64,000 nt of DNA from Crotophaga sulcirostris (Eukaryota; Chordata; Aves; Cuculiformes; Crotophagidae): contig VYZB01000057.1 in assembly GCA_013397455.1 (NCBI GenBank), positions 2,298,862-2,362,861 on the forward strand, given 5' to 3'. Each line of letters opens with the position of its first letter. Within the stretch, counting starts at the first letter, position 1. Shown in pieces: positions 1 to 15,153 of the stretch. The position numbers and the translations under genes are program-made. The notes under the pieces were generated by a model, which ran no database searches, was not told where the DNA came from, and saw only the letters and a list, made by a program, of their open reading frames with translations.

Positions 1-3000
1 CAGGAGTTTCTGAATGACATCATCCCAGTCAGCCAAACAGCCAGCCACTGTTTGATGTAATTTATAGCAATCCACAGCTGCTCCAAATTAAATGTGAATA
101 ATATAAAGCAAAGCCCCAGAGGCTATTCCAGTGGCAAGAAACTGTCTTCACCAATTCTATGCCACAACGATTCAGGAGACAGATAAGCTGATGTTCTGAC
201 CAACCAACACGTTGAAGAGCTAAAGAAGGATTGGGTCTTTCTGTTTTAGGAAAGATTGTGCTAAATTACACATTGAAATAGATACCACTCCACCCCCAAC
301 CACATTAAAAAGACATTCTGCAGTCAGTAAAACAGTATTGCACATATTCTATACTGTATAATTCCTTTCCACTGCGTTATCTCACTTCAGGTCACACGCA
401 GTTTGCTACAAGGTCTTTCTGATTTTTCAGGCAGGTTTTTGTTTTTAATCTCACAATTACATATGAGAGGTTTCTGTTGCTTGGTTAGCACCCAAAATTC
501 AAACTTGACATTATGAACTGTGAAGTACCACCACCAGAAGATCTCCAGGCCTAATCAACTCAAAGTATTTCTACATGGGTATCTGGTCTTGAAAAAGTAG
601 TGCACAAAGCCATCTCTTCTCTGAACCGTCTCTAATAAAGATAAAACATATTTAAGGTAAACATAAGTCTTCTGGCCTTTAAAATAATTGTTCAAAGTTT
701 TCAAAGATCCTTAACAACTTAATTTCTCCTATAGAAACCAAATACAATTCATGGATGGCCATCAGCTCACTAGAGTTGAGGTCAATCTTCTCATCCCATG
801 ATTTAAACATTTGCTGCACTGATATGAACTGAAGATATTTAAAAAATTGCAGATATGAAAACAGACTCTACAAAACAACTAAAATCTGCCAGATTCATCA
901 TTCAAGCAGATGCATGTGCAGTAAGGAAATGCCTCTGAAGCCTGTGGGCAGAGTAGGACCTACTGGGCAAAAGCCAAAGGTGACCGACACTGCACAGGCA
1001 TGCCAAAGCATCCCTGGAGCTGCTGGCTTCCTGCAACTGAATAACATGTCCACGCAGTCAGCATGTGGAAAGGTCAGGGTTTCCTAAAAGCACCGATCCC
1101 TGCACGTATGCAGTATAATGTGTGCACGTGACTTTGACAGAGATCCCAGGCAGGAATAAACACACCCTTCCACAATGCTTCACAAAAAAAATTAGATAAC
1201 TATGTAAACCAGAATGATTGCAAAAAGAAAATCTAGACCATCCAGACTGTCTGTCCTAGACATCAGCCAGTGCTCATTGACGACAAACATTAGGCCCCCT
1301 TATTATAGCTATTTCTTCACTATTCAATACGAGCTATCATATCGAATATGCTCCACCTTAACAATCCCACTGTTGCTACTGACTTTAAAATAATCTCCCT
1401 TGGAAGGCCCCTCTTTAGTCCCTAAGCAACTAAAATTGTTTGCCTGTTTTTCTCAACTCAGGGTACAACTTTCTCATAGGGTACAAATTTCTAACTGGTG
1501 AAAGTTTGCAACAAGCAGCAGTGGCAGATGAGACACTATTTTATTCATGTTAGAATTTAGTTGTTAAGGTCTTGCATCCCAAGTTATCAGAGTTGTGCTT
1601 TTAAAACATATCACGGGCACATGTCAAAGGGAAGGTGATGTTCCATATGCAGATCTGGCAGTGTTGCAGTTGGGAATGATTGTGCTTACTGGAATGGTAT
1701 AAAGTGAAAAGATTGGCCATGGCAAGGAAAACAGTACCATGCACCACTACTTTGCATTACACTACACCAAAGACCACCAAGCAAGTTGCCATAGTTCACT
1801 TAGACTATGCAACATTATTGTACCTGTATCAGACCTTCAGAGCTACCTTAAAACTAAATAAGCATTTTATTTTGGACTCATTCACCATTATTTAATGTAA
1901 ATTTACTTATTTATAAACAGTTCTAGCATTTAAAAACCAGCAGCACATTAGTGGTGACCCAAGACTACTATGGATACACAATAGTTTCTCTTTAAACCTA
2001 CTGGGAAGTGATTTAGTCCCTTACAAAACTTCTGAGCTCTGATTCCTCACCCTTGAGCCCCTTCTTTGAGGGAAGGGAAAATAGAGCACTTTCATGGAGA
2101 GATGTCAATGAAGAAAGAAATTATAGTTTTCATATGTTGGTTACGGTTTTAAAATACATGCAACAATCCTTTTGGAACAAACTGACCTGAAGTCGTAACC
2201 TGACCCTGTAATTGAGACGACTGCAGCACAGTAATATCAAACCATCAAAAAACAGGTTGCACAGTCAAGCAAGTGGGTGGCTAACAAAGTATTTGAGAGC
2301 AGGGGAAGACTTATAATTATGAATTTGCAAGTGGCAACGTACAAAACACCTTCCAAAGTGGTTGAGGACCCAGAAAAAGCTGGGGGTAGCAATTACCACC
2401 TATGATCCTATTGGGATGGTGGGAGATTTGGGTAAATCCATTCTGCAAATCATTGCTTTGTCGTTTGTTTCCAAGTATTCTGCCTAGTATCATTATAGGA
2501 AAAGGTAACCAAAACAGATACTTATAGTTTGAATAAAATAATGACAAAATTTTATAAAAGTGTGGCAATACTATGAAAATAAAAATGGTTTAGGAAGTCC
2601 TACAAAACTTGTTTGGTTCTTTGATGAACCACTGCGAGCATACAAGATGGTCAGTTTAGATGGATTAAAACTGAAGGGAGGTATCAGGACTATTTATAAG
2701 TACTCCTTATCAAAATGTTTTTTTCAAGATGCTTTTAACATTAAACATTCATTGTGCTATCGTGTTTGCTCTATGAGTCCAGGTGTGGGTATTTTTGTTT
2801 TTGTTTGTTTGTTTTTAATTACTTGAATGCTTTGCATTTACAACAATGAAACCACTCACATAATATATAGCAGCAGAAGAATGCATCTGGTTTAACTCTA
2901 CTGTCATCTTTAATATTCTTGTCCTAAATTCAACATTTTATTCATTATGGGAATCAACCTGAATTGTGGCCTGCAGCTATCAAAAGGGCAACTGAGAATA

Positions 3001-3180
3001 CACTGCCCAGCTTCTGGCTAGTACTAGGTTCAGGTCGTTCTCCAGTTTGTTCTCCAGTTTGTTAGAAGGGAACACTCTCTTTGGTAATACCTATATTTGT
3101 GTTAGCAACTGTTTATGAAGCCATAAAACTGCTGTACAGGCTCGGTTATTGAAATCTGGTTTTGTAGATTTTTAAATTAT
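1..3180. other. AT-rich non-coding stretch, nothing recognised
   Basis: No open frame here exceeds about 90 codons, and none combines good splice signals with a protein-like composition. No repeat family is recognised. It is most simply intergenic or intronic DNA. Confidence 0.6.
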
Positions 3181-3282
3181 ATAGAATCACAGAATCATTT
3201 AGGTTGGAAAAGATCTTTAAGATCATCGAGTCCAACCCTTAACGTAGCACTATGAAGTTCACCACTAAACCATGTCCCATAT
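3181..3282 (-). mobile_element. CR1 LINE fragment, 3' end only
   Basis: On the plus strand the fragment starts with the CR1 tail (tagaatcacagaatcat), then the conserved 'aggttggaaaagatctt' and 'gagtccaaccctt' blocks, and the older 'gtagcac...ccactaaaccatgtccc' segment. It is therefore the extreme 3' end of a CR1 inserted on the minus strand and heavily 5'-truncated at about 3282, as is usual for this family. No coding part remains. Confidence 0.9.
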
Positions 3283-6200
3283 AGCAGAGCATTATTTTTT
3301 TTTTATCTAGGATAACACTGCTACAACAAATATTACAAGCAATAATCACCATGACATAAAACAGCCAGTCACTTATTGTGGGTTTGGTATTATGCTCACG
3401 TTATCCAGTCTCACACTTAGGTAAAATTACTCTAACTAGCTGCCCATTATGGCAGTAGTGTAATGACAGCTTGCTGACGAAAAATATGACCCCAGTCCAC
3501 TGCCGTCTACTGTCCTGTTGTTGATGACGTAAAACATTTCGGAAATTATCCAAAGCTGTTCCTTTTTTTTTCAGGGAAAGAAGATGCTCACTCTTACAAC
3601 CCTGAAGGATGTGGCTGCAGCTTCAGTAGTAGGCTCAACTCACTCCTTGGTTTCCATTATAAGAAAGGTACTGATCACAGAGAGCACATAGCGGAAACCC
3701 ACTGAAAAAACAGTGTGTTTCAAGCACTACTCCACAGGGAAGGAAGGAAAAAAAGGACCTTGAACAGTTTGATGTGGGACTTGAAGAACTGCGGGACTTA
3801 TAGCTTGGCCAGGTAAAACAGATTAAAACACTCACGACATACAGTCTGGAGAGAAAGCGCCCCTTCTGTGCCTCAGAGATGAGTGCTAATAGCAAAAAAA
3901 TACAGGGCAGACCCTGCTGCAGGGCCTGCATTAACTGCAATGGCTGGGAGTTTTATAATGTTTTGATAACGTACACAATTAAATTGGGGTAAATGGGAAA
4001 GAGAGAATGCATAGTGCATGTGTACAGAACATCAGGTAAGCATTGTTCTAGCATTCACAATTACTTTTGTTTGTTCTACATTTCATCTTCCATCCTCCTG
4101 TGTAGGACATTACAGCTGAATTTTTGATTCACTAAAGAAAATAAGATGAAGAACAATGCATCATATGCATATTTGTTCTTCATGTTAAAGGACTATCTTA
4201 AAAAGAGAATCACTAACTTTTTGTGTCAGAAAAATTCAGTCACATAAGTTTCTGTCTGTACATGATCTATAAACAAGATTTTCTAACTAAGGTATTCAGC
4301 TATAAACAGAAACATGCAGAGCACGATAAAAGACTTTTCAGCAAGCATCTTTAGTGTCACAGCCTCCAAAAACCCCTTCACAAGCAAAAATATTATTAAA
4401 ACAGTAACACATGCTTTAGGACTAATTTTTTTTTCACTCTTGATTTGTGACCAGGGCCATGTTTTGTAGAACTGAAAACAAACTCAAGGGCAGAATGTGA
4501 TGGCTTCTGTATGCTTGCTCTTCACCCTGCCCTCCCTGCTCACCGCTGTGCTGAAGGGATGCTCTGTCACAAGGGATACATCAACCGGCCAACCAGCAAG
4601 GCTGTTATGCAACGCACCCATCTGTGGTTCTCTGTTGGCTGTTACTGTTTGCCTTAGGACAGCCAAGAGTTTTGGCATCCTCACTTTGAATTTAAAAGGA
4701 TCTCCTTGTTCTTTAAATAATTTTACAGATGACGTTTGTGTGACTCCTCACTGCCACACGTGGTTCATGAGGAGCAGCACATGGAGTCCTGGAGGTAAGA
4801 CACTGAATACATTGCCTCTGGCACTGTAGCACCAGGAACTGGCAAAATCCTGCCTTTCAAAAGCAGAAACCCAGCATAAAATCCAGAATGAGAGTTGAAA
4901 ACGCAAAGGTTTCAGCCTCAATCATTTTATTTTGCCCAACTCTCCATCCATGCTGGCAACTGATGACCAGGCATGTTTGTGATTGAGCTGCCCAGCAGAG
5001 ACTCCAGCCCAGAAGGAAAAAGAGTACGCTGCTCCCTCCTGTTCCTGCTGGTCCATCACAGGCCGGAGCACCCTGGCACTGTGATGCACCAGACTCCCAC
5101 TGGGTTTAAACTGGTCTGGTTTCTTTCCTTCTGCCTGTATAATGTGTTAGTAACCATGAAGGTTTGTTCCAGATTCAATGGTGTTTAGATAAACATACAC
5201 CTAAATAACACCTTTGTTTTAGCCAAAGACAAATAATTAGAAAACACACATTTTCAAACGGATAGTGCTAGGTGCAAACACACAGCCAAATGAATTAAGA
5301 AAAAAAAAAGAAAGTAAGAAAGAAAAAGCTTTTTCCAATGTATGTAACTTGCACCTTCCTCCAGCATACCTCACTCCCAAGCAAGATATTTGAGACAAAC
5401 TGAAACATTCATCTACTGATGTGAGAAAAGACAACTGTAGCATAAAGCTTAGTGTGTTAGGGTTGTTTAAACATATTCATATGCTGTCAACCCCAGTAGA
5501 CAGCTGTTATTTTGGTATCTAGACTCAGAGGAGCACCTAAATCACTATATGGTAGAAGGCCAGTCAAAAATATCAACTTTCCAAAATATTTCATGAAAAT
5601 CTAAAGTAAAATGAAATGATGCTGTTGTATGTATGTTCACAGTCATGCTTTTTCTGGAATAAGCAGTAATTTGGGGGCACAAAACCTAGGAACTTGGAAG
5701 GGCCAGTTTTTCCAATAACATTAAGGCAACAACTTTAAAAAAAACAAAACAGAAAAGCTCCCATCAACCAAAAGAAACCATTGCAAGTTGTTGCAATCAG
5801 ACAATGTGATCAACACAGTCTCACGCATCACTCTTGAATCAGAGATGTGTAGAAGTAAAACTGATTTCAGATTTTAGCCTAGAAAGCATCTGAGTTATAC
5901 AGGGAAGCCCACATGTCTAGCACATCTTTGCTACAGTATTACGAACAAGGTGAACAGTCAAGATTTTGGATAATTCAAATGCAGCAATCAAAAAAGTAAG
6001 CACAGCCTTCACTTCTTTGATTCATCTTCTCATTTTTCATTCCTCAAGAATAAACAGTTTCTTTCTCATTTGATTTTTTTTTACTGAAAAAAAACCACAG
6101 AAGACTGACAAGAGTCAAAGAAACACATAATATTTTAAAAATTGTCCTTGCAAAATTTTTCACAAGTAACTTACAGCTGAGTGTATAATCTAGCATGCAA

Positions 6201-7880
6201 GGGCTGTGTTCTCACCAAACACAACATGGAAGAGTATTTCTATACTCTATGTAACAGGTTCTCTAACACTGCAAAATGTTTTGAATAGTCATATCCAATA
6301 TTTCTGAGTCATTATGAGTGGGTTGGGGGTTACTGCAATATCAGTTCTGAAAAGGGGTATTTGCTTCAAGAACTGGGAGAGGAGAGACAGCTAAGAGAGA
6401 GACTTTCTCTAATAATTTCTGGCAGTGATCTGAATGAGGTCTGTTCCCAAAACTAAACTGTGGGGACAAAATCTGTGGGGTCAATATTTATCATTTTTTA
6501 ACCTGAGCCTTTCTTCAGTTTCACCTTCTGTGAACAGAAGCTTATAAAAAATGAACATTTTGAGGAGTTTGAGGAGCCAGAATATTAACTGTACTCTTAA
6601 ATCAAGGTTTAGAGTGAGTATCCATTTTTCACTTTATTCCCATAAAAGCTGTGATTTTTTTAGTACTTTATCAGATGAAAATTGTGCATCTTCAAGCTGT
6701 GCCTTAGAACAAGACATAGTAAAGCTGTATGTAGAGACCAGAGGATTTCAGCACACTTACAGACTTCATTTTCCCATGTTAGACTGCTGGGAGAATTCAT
6801 TAACCAAAATTTTGTTTCAGTAGCCCACAGTCCTCTGTACTAAACAAAAAGCAGATGTCAAATATTTCATGAAGTTACAGGCCGCCTTTTTCTTCTCTTA
6901 GTTAAGATCCAATTTGACAAGGGAAGTATAATAAGTTGAACCACAGCTTGTTCATGTGCAACAACAATTGATTATGTAATGCTCCTTAACATTCATTTAT
7001 AGCAGTGACAAGAATATGGTTATTGGTGGAAAGAGAAAATAAATACCTGCTCTGCTCAGAAATCAGCTGACAGTCCTGGTGTGTTGTTACTTGATTTAAT
7101 TTCCATTAATTTTCCACTGGAGAAACTCCCAGCACGGAACACAAGACTCAACAAGAAGTTTCTGCAAATACCTGGTTCCCTCAGCCAAGTGATCCTTTCC
7201 CTGTGCTGTCTTTAAGCCAAGCGTTCTAAAATTAATGGTTTTGTGCATGACTGGCTATTCTAAGCCTTGTGGAAACAACCAAAAAATCAGGGCACCACTA
7301 GCGCACTGCATGAAATGATTTGAGAAGCCCTCACATTAGAGAAATCAAATGGCCAACTAATGAAAAATACAATTTTTTTTTCCGAATATTTTACTTCTTA
7401 ATATACTTGTCATAAACATCAAGAGTCTAATCCTGTAAAATTCAGTTCATGCCAAGAACCTTACTAAAACTCACTGGTTTTGGTTTTTTTCTCTAGAACA
7501 GAACCGTCACCCACCCAGAAAATGCCTGTTTGGCATTTATTATAGGATTAAAATGCATCTGTACTATGACTTAAGCCCTATAAAAGGGAGTGTGATTACT
7601 TACTTCAAATTTAATATTTATTTATTTATTTTGGAAAATGAAATGCGGAAATATGCAACAGCTAAGTGGATAAATGGCCTTACCTTTCCAAATCAGGAAA
7701 AAATGCTCCCATTAATTTAAAACTCAGTTCTGGAAACTGTGTACTAGAAATGGCCACATGAAAATGTACGCGTTGGTCACTTCTAAATGTTTTCAAAATG
7801 AGAGCTCCTGAAATACTCAATAACTAAGCAGGAGCAGGAGTTAAAATACATCTGTAAGGCACAACACAACAGAAGTGCAT

Positions 7881-7952
7881 TACATATAATATATATGTAT
7901 ATACATTCTACGTAGATACATGTGTGCATATATATATACACATACATACACG
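7881..7952. repeat. AT/TG-rich low-complexity tract
   Basis: The tract is made of interrupted TA and (CA/TG) dinucleotide runs, including 'atatatatacacatacata'. It is an imperfect dinucleotide microsatellite and is probably variable in length. Confidence 0.75.
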
Positions 7953-10900
7953 TCAGCTCCAAATTAGCTAGGACAGGTCCCAGCAGGTAGACTGCTTGGC
8001 ACCAGAGAGAAGGCAGCACAACAGGGCCGTCGTTCACTGTCAGTGTGACAGCTCAGGATGAGGCCCAGGCAATGGACCACCAAGTGTGATGCCAACAAAG
8101 GAAGTTCAAATCTGCATCCCCCATCTCCCAGGCAGAGCTCTTGTATCTGCAAGAACCTGGAAATCTTGGTTGCACCTCAAAAAATCAAAATCCAGGCCCA
8201 AATGAAAAAAACAACCCCTCATTCTGTTGAGTTTGTTAATATATGAAACCAAGTAGTGGTATCCCTTCTTCCACCCTCAGATCCATCTTCTCCCACCACA
8301 TCTAGTCAGCAGTATCTTAAACAATACAGCAAACCACAGAAAACAAGTATTCAAAAAGCTCTGGCAACAAATCTAGGACACTCATGCAGGTAGTTAAGGT
8401 CTTAAATGTAGCAAAATATTGCCTCCAGCTAGATTAATTTGGTTTCCTGGGAACAAAACGGGTATAGTTCAGAGCACTGATTATTATTACTATTATCACT
8501 CTCCAGCAAGCCACTTGCAATCATATTTACTTTGTAGTTTCCATATGCTTCCTTAGCGACCATAATTGAGGTATGTTTTTTGGTCACAGCTCTGAAACCA
8601 ATTTTGTACCCTTATCAGGGCTAGCAGGAAAGCAGCACTACATCTCACACCAAGTTCCTGTACTCAAATACCCACAATTTTACCTCAATGCCTAGAACTC
8701 TGTGTTTGTTAGTGCAACACTGCATAGCTTCTTCTGCAGGATCTGTAAGGAAGGAATGGGTTCCTGTCAAGAAGCACTTCTCTCACATAAGCTTTTTTGC
8801 ATTTTAAAACAAATTTTCTTTAAAGCATCAGTAAATTTGACAAACCACTGCCACAGGCAATAAATGTGTTTTTAAAATGCTCATTTTGAGGATTTTTAAA
8901 CCAAACACTTAGCATACATGACACTGAGCTTCAGTTAAAGAACAAATTAGAAACACATGCAAAGCTGGCTGACACAGGGTGAGATTCAGCTCCAGTTCAG
9001 GGAATCTATACTAATGTACGTAACTGGACTATGTACCTCCTACTGCTGAAACAGAAACCTGGCCTCAATAACTAGCAGAACACAGAAACTGACCCTTACC
9101 GACAGGTTAAGATTGGACTTGTCTAAATTTAGGTATCTAGCATGTTAAAGACACCCTAGCACATCTCCCCTGGCTGTTAGCTGCTGGAAGGAAGATCCTG
9201 AGCAGTTCCTTCGTCACATCCAGAGCTCCGCATAGGCATCTCAGATACCCGACTGCATGTAACACGGCAACGGATGTTTATGTCTAGCCAGCTCCTACTT
9301 TCACTTGCTGCTTTCTCTGGGACCATTAACTGACCTCTAGGTCAACTGGCCTCTGTATTGAGGAAATCTGACCATGGTGACACCATGTATGAGATAATTA
9401 AGTACCACCATCTGACAGAAAAAACCCATTCTTATTAAGTTTTTCAGAATAAGAAATGTCATGCATTTCATTCACAACTACTATCAAGGTCCTTGTTGTT
9501 AACTAACAAACTTAATCATAACTACATTCCTAAAATTAAGATATACCCTATGATCCTGTACTCTTTGGTCCCTTCCAGTAGACCTCCCAAAAGTACAGCA
9601 AAAGTATAATAGTCCTAATTTTACTTATGGAAATACAGCTGCAAAAGAGGGAAGGAGTTTGTACAGCATCAGCTACCCCATCACTATCAGCTGGTCCTAT
9701 GAATTCAGCAGTAAAACCCAGAGGAGATCCCCCTCCTTTGTTGCTCCTTGAACCAGCAGCATCCTCAACAGCATTCCAAGGCAACTTTCCAAGACATTCA
9801 ATTAAACTTTACCTTAACTAAATCAAGGTTTGGGTTTGTCTCAAAATGTCTACATTTGGGTAGCAGGCTTATTTTTGCCTTTGTCTCTGAATGAAAAATG
9901 CTTGCTGTCTTGAAGATTAAGTTCATCCTTGAGCACAGTTGTACATAAAGTGCTGCAAAATACTGGAAACTAAATGGTGTTTATTCAACATTACAGATTT
10001 GTTCAGAGGGACATGCTGGGTTGGTAATACTGAAGGCATTTTGAGTTCACCTCTGAATACCCGTATTTTGGCATCACTCCCATTCACAGTATGAAATTAA
10101 AAGATTACTATTTTGAAAGTATACCAGCTAGCACAGTACACAATTTGTCTTCTACAGATAAAGATGATTATAAGGAATCGGGTGCTTAAACTGCAAATCT
10201 ATTTGCTTTACTCCAGATCTTCCTAATGCTCCAGGAGTGGGAGAAGGATAGGGAGCACTGGCAGGCTCCCAGCTGAAACATCTCATAGGCACTGAAGAGC
10301 TGTTACCTGCTGCCCATGCTTCTACAATCTTTTCTTGAAGATAAAAAAAACCCTGCTTTTTCTGTTCAAGTTATACAGACTACAAGAATTACTCTAAGTC
10401 CCTCTACCTCTTCAGTAGCAGTGGGTTTTTTATTAAAAACCTACCTGTACTACAGTACCCAGAGAATATTCTTCCTTTCCCTTCAGGGAAGAGAATGGGT
10501 AGTGCAGCATTTCCATACTCTAATTGCCCCTGTGATTTTCAGAAAATAAGGATTTTCTAATTATGCAACTTTCTGGTGAACTTAACAGCTTGGTCTTTGA
10601 ATTGAATTACCTTCCCCAGCAATACACTCTTTTAGTAACAGCCTCCAGTAAAATTCAGCTGTTTGTTCACCTTTGGGGTATTCAGCCAGACTGTCCCCCT
10701 AGACCCCAAACCTGAAAGGGGGACACAGTGGTATTACAGTAACCTTGCATCACAAGTCAACCTCTTCCTCTACAAAATTGCAGATTTCTCTGTATTTGTA
10801 TTGCTTGCTGATTTTCAAACAGCTGCTCTGACTTGTTTGCAAAATGGTGTGATTTCTGTGAAAAAAAACAGACTGGGTCTTCAGCCAGTTTAGGAGTCCA

Positions 10901-13316
10901 ACAGTGGAAGTAGAATTTTTAAATTCTTCTTTAAATTTGTGTAAGAAAAATCCTATCTATCTTATATATAATGCAGTCACATTCCTGAAAATGGTGAAAG
11001 GCAAATCTCAGTTCTCGGATATTTTCTCATGGATTATTTAAAAAAAAAAAAAAAGAATGTGGCCTCTAGAATATGCTTGCTTTTTTCTAACAGTCCAAAT
11101 TTTATATTTGATTTCCTCTTAGAAATGAGAACCCAGTTATAAAGTGGAATAATACAGCCTTGCCAATGCTACAGTGTTATCTAAAAAAGAAACATATATA
11201 CATACACATATTTGGTCTACATACCCAGCTTCCACAAAAAGGCAACTCAGATTGTCCTTGAAACAAGTAGCGCAAAAATGCTAAGGAGTAGGAATGGGGG
11301 GAGAAAAAACACCTGCTTATCCTTTTGGGAATGGCAGACATGCCACTTCCCAACAGCATTGTGGAAGCAAAATAGAGTTCACTCTTTTTTGTTTTGCACT
11401 GATGCTTGATTTTATTTAGTAGAAGCTCTCATAGGTCTTTAAATAATTCATAATGCAGCGCCTGTTGTTTAGTTCAAGGAGGGAGCTTGGAGAATGTTAA
11501 TCAAACTAGAGATGAATTGGCACAGCTGTAAAACTGCAAAACTCCTCCCCGATGAGCTCATCCCCTAGCAGTGCAAATTAGAATGACATCATGCTCGCAA
11601 AGCCACGTGTGCTCACACTCACTCACTGGCTCCTTCCCTGTCTCCTCCTCCCCACACAGGATTTCTGCTGTTTTTTCACACAGCTTTTTCCAAAAGAGAT
11701 CATTATGTACCGTTATTCCTAGGTTGAAGGAACAGAAGCTGGAGGACCTGCTGCTACACCCATGGGTTTTGTCCTATTAGGTCTGCCAACAGCTTCAGCA
11801 CTGATACAAGAGAATACATCTTTCCATCTAGAAAAGAACGAAAACGGCCTGTTTATCAGTTCAGCTCAAAAAATACTTAAAAAAAAAAAGTACTGAGGCA
11901 TGCCTTTGAATGAGATCCACTAGTACTTTTCAAAAGACTGCTCAATGTTTTCACTTGATTTTCATCAAGCATGCAACTTCACAACCTTTTGCTCATCAAA
12001 ACGCTCTCAAAACCAGATCTCAAACAGATGTGTTTGAAAAATAAAGCGTTCATATAGGCATGCTCTTGAAAATGTGGTATTTCCCTACCCTGTTTTAATT
12101 ATCCACCAGACACTTAAGGCACAGATGCCAAAATATACAACACAGGCGAACAGTCTATTAATAATGGAAAACTTAACAGACAAACTAAACAGTTAATAAA
12201 AAGCCCACAGACAGAAATAACGTCTGGGAATGAAATGCTCAGAGAACAATTTTAGTACTAACCTGTAGAAATCCAAGGTGTTTTCCTAATCGTCGATGAA
12301 CAGAAAGGGCAGCTGCATTTGTTTACTCTTATAAATATGCTAGCCCAGATCCATAACGAGCTTAGTAACTTCAGCAAGTACAGTAAGCATTAATATTAAT
12401 AAGCTCATTTAGGTCTATTTCATACTTTTCAATAATCAAAGTTAGTCTTTTACTGGAGAAGTTTATAAAACTACTAATTGCAGTAGAAAGCAGAGCTCAG
12501 TTGTTCAATGCAGCCAGCATACCACACAACAAAACAAAATTGGAAACAACTCTCATTCTCATAGCATCTACTGATCTGGTAAACAGCCCACACAAAGATC
12601 AGGTTTCTTTCTTCATACTGGATAATAGCAGCTATATGAACACTTATATGAGAATGTAATGGGGAAGAAATATAATCTAAGAAGAGTTTTACACCTTATC
12701 ACTATGTATTCCTCATAAAACACACAAAAATATGATTCCTGCAATTTTGAAGTTTTAGATACTTCTTTTCTGACCATTTGTAAAAGTCTTCATAAAAAAC
12801 ACCAAAAGCTAAGTCATGTAGTATTAATGTGAAGTATCACTCTTGCCTTGTAGCCCAGCTTAAAACCAAGGGACCAGGTTTCTGCTCCATGTGAGAGTGA
12901 CAGATCATGGCTGCAGGAGGTTTACAGGCTTGCAGTCCTAATTCCAAATTGCTGGATTTCCTAGGCTTCATGTTGCCTGTTGAACTATGCTATCTAAAAT
13001 CCACTGTTCAGAGAAAAAAAAGGCACAGAGTGAACTCTTGGTAACATCTGAAGAGCTTTGCAGACAGCAACATCCAGGAGAATTAAAACAGGCCTCTGAA
13101 GAAAAAAAATATTATAGTGCTTTAGATGCACAGGAAAAAAGAAAATGAGAAGAAACCAAACACAGACAAGATACAGAAGCAGTGCCCTTGACAGCGATGA
13201 AGGATGTGGGGCAGCAGGACACACTGCAAAGTCAGAACCACATGGCCTAAGCCAAGATAAAAGGAGCACCACAGCGAGAGTGGACTTTCAGGCACCAAAG
13301 AGGCTTGGCTGCTCAC

Positions 13317-13375
13317 CTCAGAGAGGAACACAACCAGGGTGTTTTGAAAGCGTTAAAAATGTCTGAGGAGCACTT
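13317..13375 (-). other. Candidate small exon (splice-flanked, 59 bp)
   Basis: Read on the minus strand, a long uninterrupted pyrimidine tract ending in 'ttttttttcag' precedes the segment, and it ends in CTGAG followed by gtgagc. Both signals are close to the vertebrate consensus. Only one frame is fully open: it enters in phase 0, has 19 codons beginning KCSSDIF, and leaves with two bases over. A 59-bp segment is open in some frame often enough by chance that this is splice-signal evidence, not coding evidence. It could also be a non-coding RNA exon or a decoy. No product is recognised. Confidence 0.22.
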
Positions 13376-15153
13376 CTGAAAAAAAAAGAAGAAAGGAATC
13401 AGTCAGTGGACAGAAGGAGAGGGGCTACAGAGGGGCAAAGCTCTGCCACGACCCGCCTGGCGTGGAAACAGAAGAGGAAAAAGCCAGACTCATAGGCTAA
13501 AGAACTTTCTTAGGTAAGAGAACTTTAGGACTATGACTATGCAGAGCATTTTTAGCACCACTAGTACAGTGGTGTCATTCCTGGACTAGGCCACTTTTCA
13601 GATACTAATGTAAAAACAAAACAGAACTGCTCAGCTCATTGAAATTCGGAGTAATTTTTCCATCAACAAGCAGAAAGCCTCATTATTTCAAACTAGTCCC
13701 AAATACATTTTCAGATATGAGATTAAGAAAATTAAAATATAAGTGCCAAGAAAGTACATATGCCCAGAAAAGAATAAATGCATTAACAAAACCATACTTT
13801 AGTCACAGCCTTGCACTGGCAAATGCTACTACAAAACACCAAGTCCAAAGCAAAGGATGGCAGGCAATCTATGCTGTTATGCTTTCCTGCTGGGGCTACC
13901 AGGTGTACCAGCTCAAAGTCCTTCTGGTGAGAGGCAAGGCACGCAGCAGAGGCTCTTATCACAGGAGGACACAGTAAGGCATGGCCTGATCCCATGAGAG
14001 GGAGGAATTTCTGTGACACTCTGGGACTTGTACAAACACAAGATGCACTAAAGCAACACCCACATAAACACTTTGGCTCTTCCTTGAATCTTCTTCCACT
14101 CTGAGGAATCCTGCCTAGCCTTCCTAAGTAAACAGTTCCATGTTAATAAGTTCAAGATTACAGAAAATAAGATTTAGGCAGAGGAAAACAAGCCAAAACA
14201 TCCCTCTGATTCAAGTGCAGATTTTGAATCTTGTAAACAGACTTTGTATTACGAAGAACTGTTTGGAAATCTCCCATCTTAGCACCAAAGTCTTTGGCAA
14301 TTAACTCCCAGGTCCAAATTCTGTGGCTTCATTCTACCACAGTTTGAGAATACACACTTATCCTTTAATACTTACTATCTTATAATGTCAAACAGCTTGA
14401 ATCTCTGTCTTCTCACCCCAGAACAGGATGCTTTGAATTAATTTGGACAAAGGCTAAGCAGAAAGTTTAGATGAAGCAACAGATTATTTCATCTCTCTAC
14501 ACTATTATTTTGCCTCGCAAGACGCTAACAAAATGTGCAGGTAATGCTTCCACTTAAAAAAGTAAGTTTAGATTCGTAATTTAAAAAAAAAAAACCTTTT
14601 TACCTAAGCTTTTCACCATCTTCTTTCCATCTGCATACAGTAGCAGAAAGATTTAATGTAATTTACTGACTAATGGCACACAATTTTAGTCTTTAGTGCT
14701 CAATCAGTCGCTCCAAGCAGAAAATATGCAAATGAAAAGTTATAATATGGAAGAACCCTATTGACATAGAAGACGTGTACTTCTCCTGCTTTCAAAAGAT
14801 GCATAGAGCAATTCCCACTTGGATAGTCAAAGTGAAAGGCATACTTTTATTATTAATTTTATTTTTAAATAATCTAATTCCGTAAAAGTTAATCTGAAAA
14901 TCTATGTAATATAAAGCACATCCTTTCTGGGGATTGTTTCAATGATGCTACTACAATATACACAGGCAGCACATACAACTTATTTACAACTTTTTAAAGG
15001 ATGGTTTAAAAAAAAACCTCATAGAAGTACCGTAATTGCTTTTGAGGCTTTTTCATAATGTTATGTATTAATTTACATTTTTTGATCTGTGTAACACAAG
15101 ACCAGAGCCAAAGACGACTGCCAGTTTCTCACAGGCAGGGATCTAAATTATAA

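Larger units (their letters stand above)
3283..15153. other. AT-rich non-coding stretch with scattered short ORFs
   Basis: This 12-kb interval holds no recognised repeat family apart from the short simple repeat listed near 7.9 kb. A few short segments are bracketed by good splice-like signals: 3644-3701, 7684-7743 and 13317-13375 on the minus strand, and 4729-4794 on the plus strand. Only the 13.3-kb segment is strong enough to list separately. The rest appears to be intronic or intergenic. Confidence 0.5.

Noticed and set aside
4729..4794. Plus-strand 66-bp splice-flanked segment
   Set aside because: Signals are good at both ends, but it is too short to give coding evidence and no neighbouring plus-strand exon fits.
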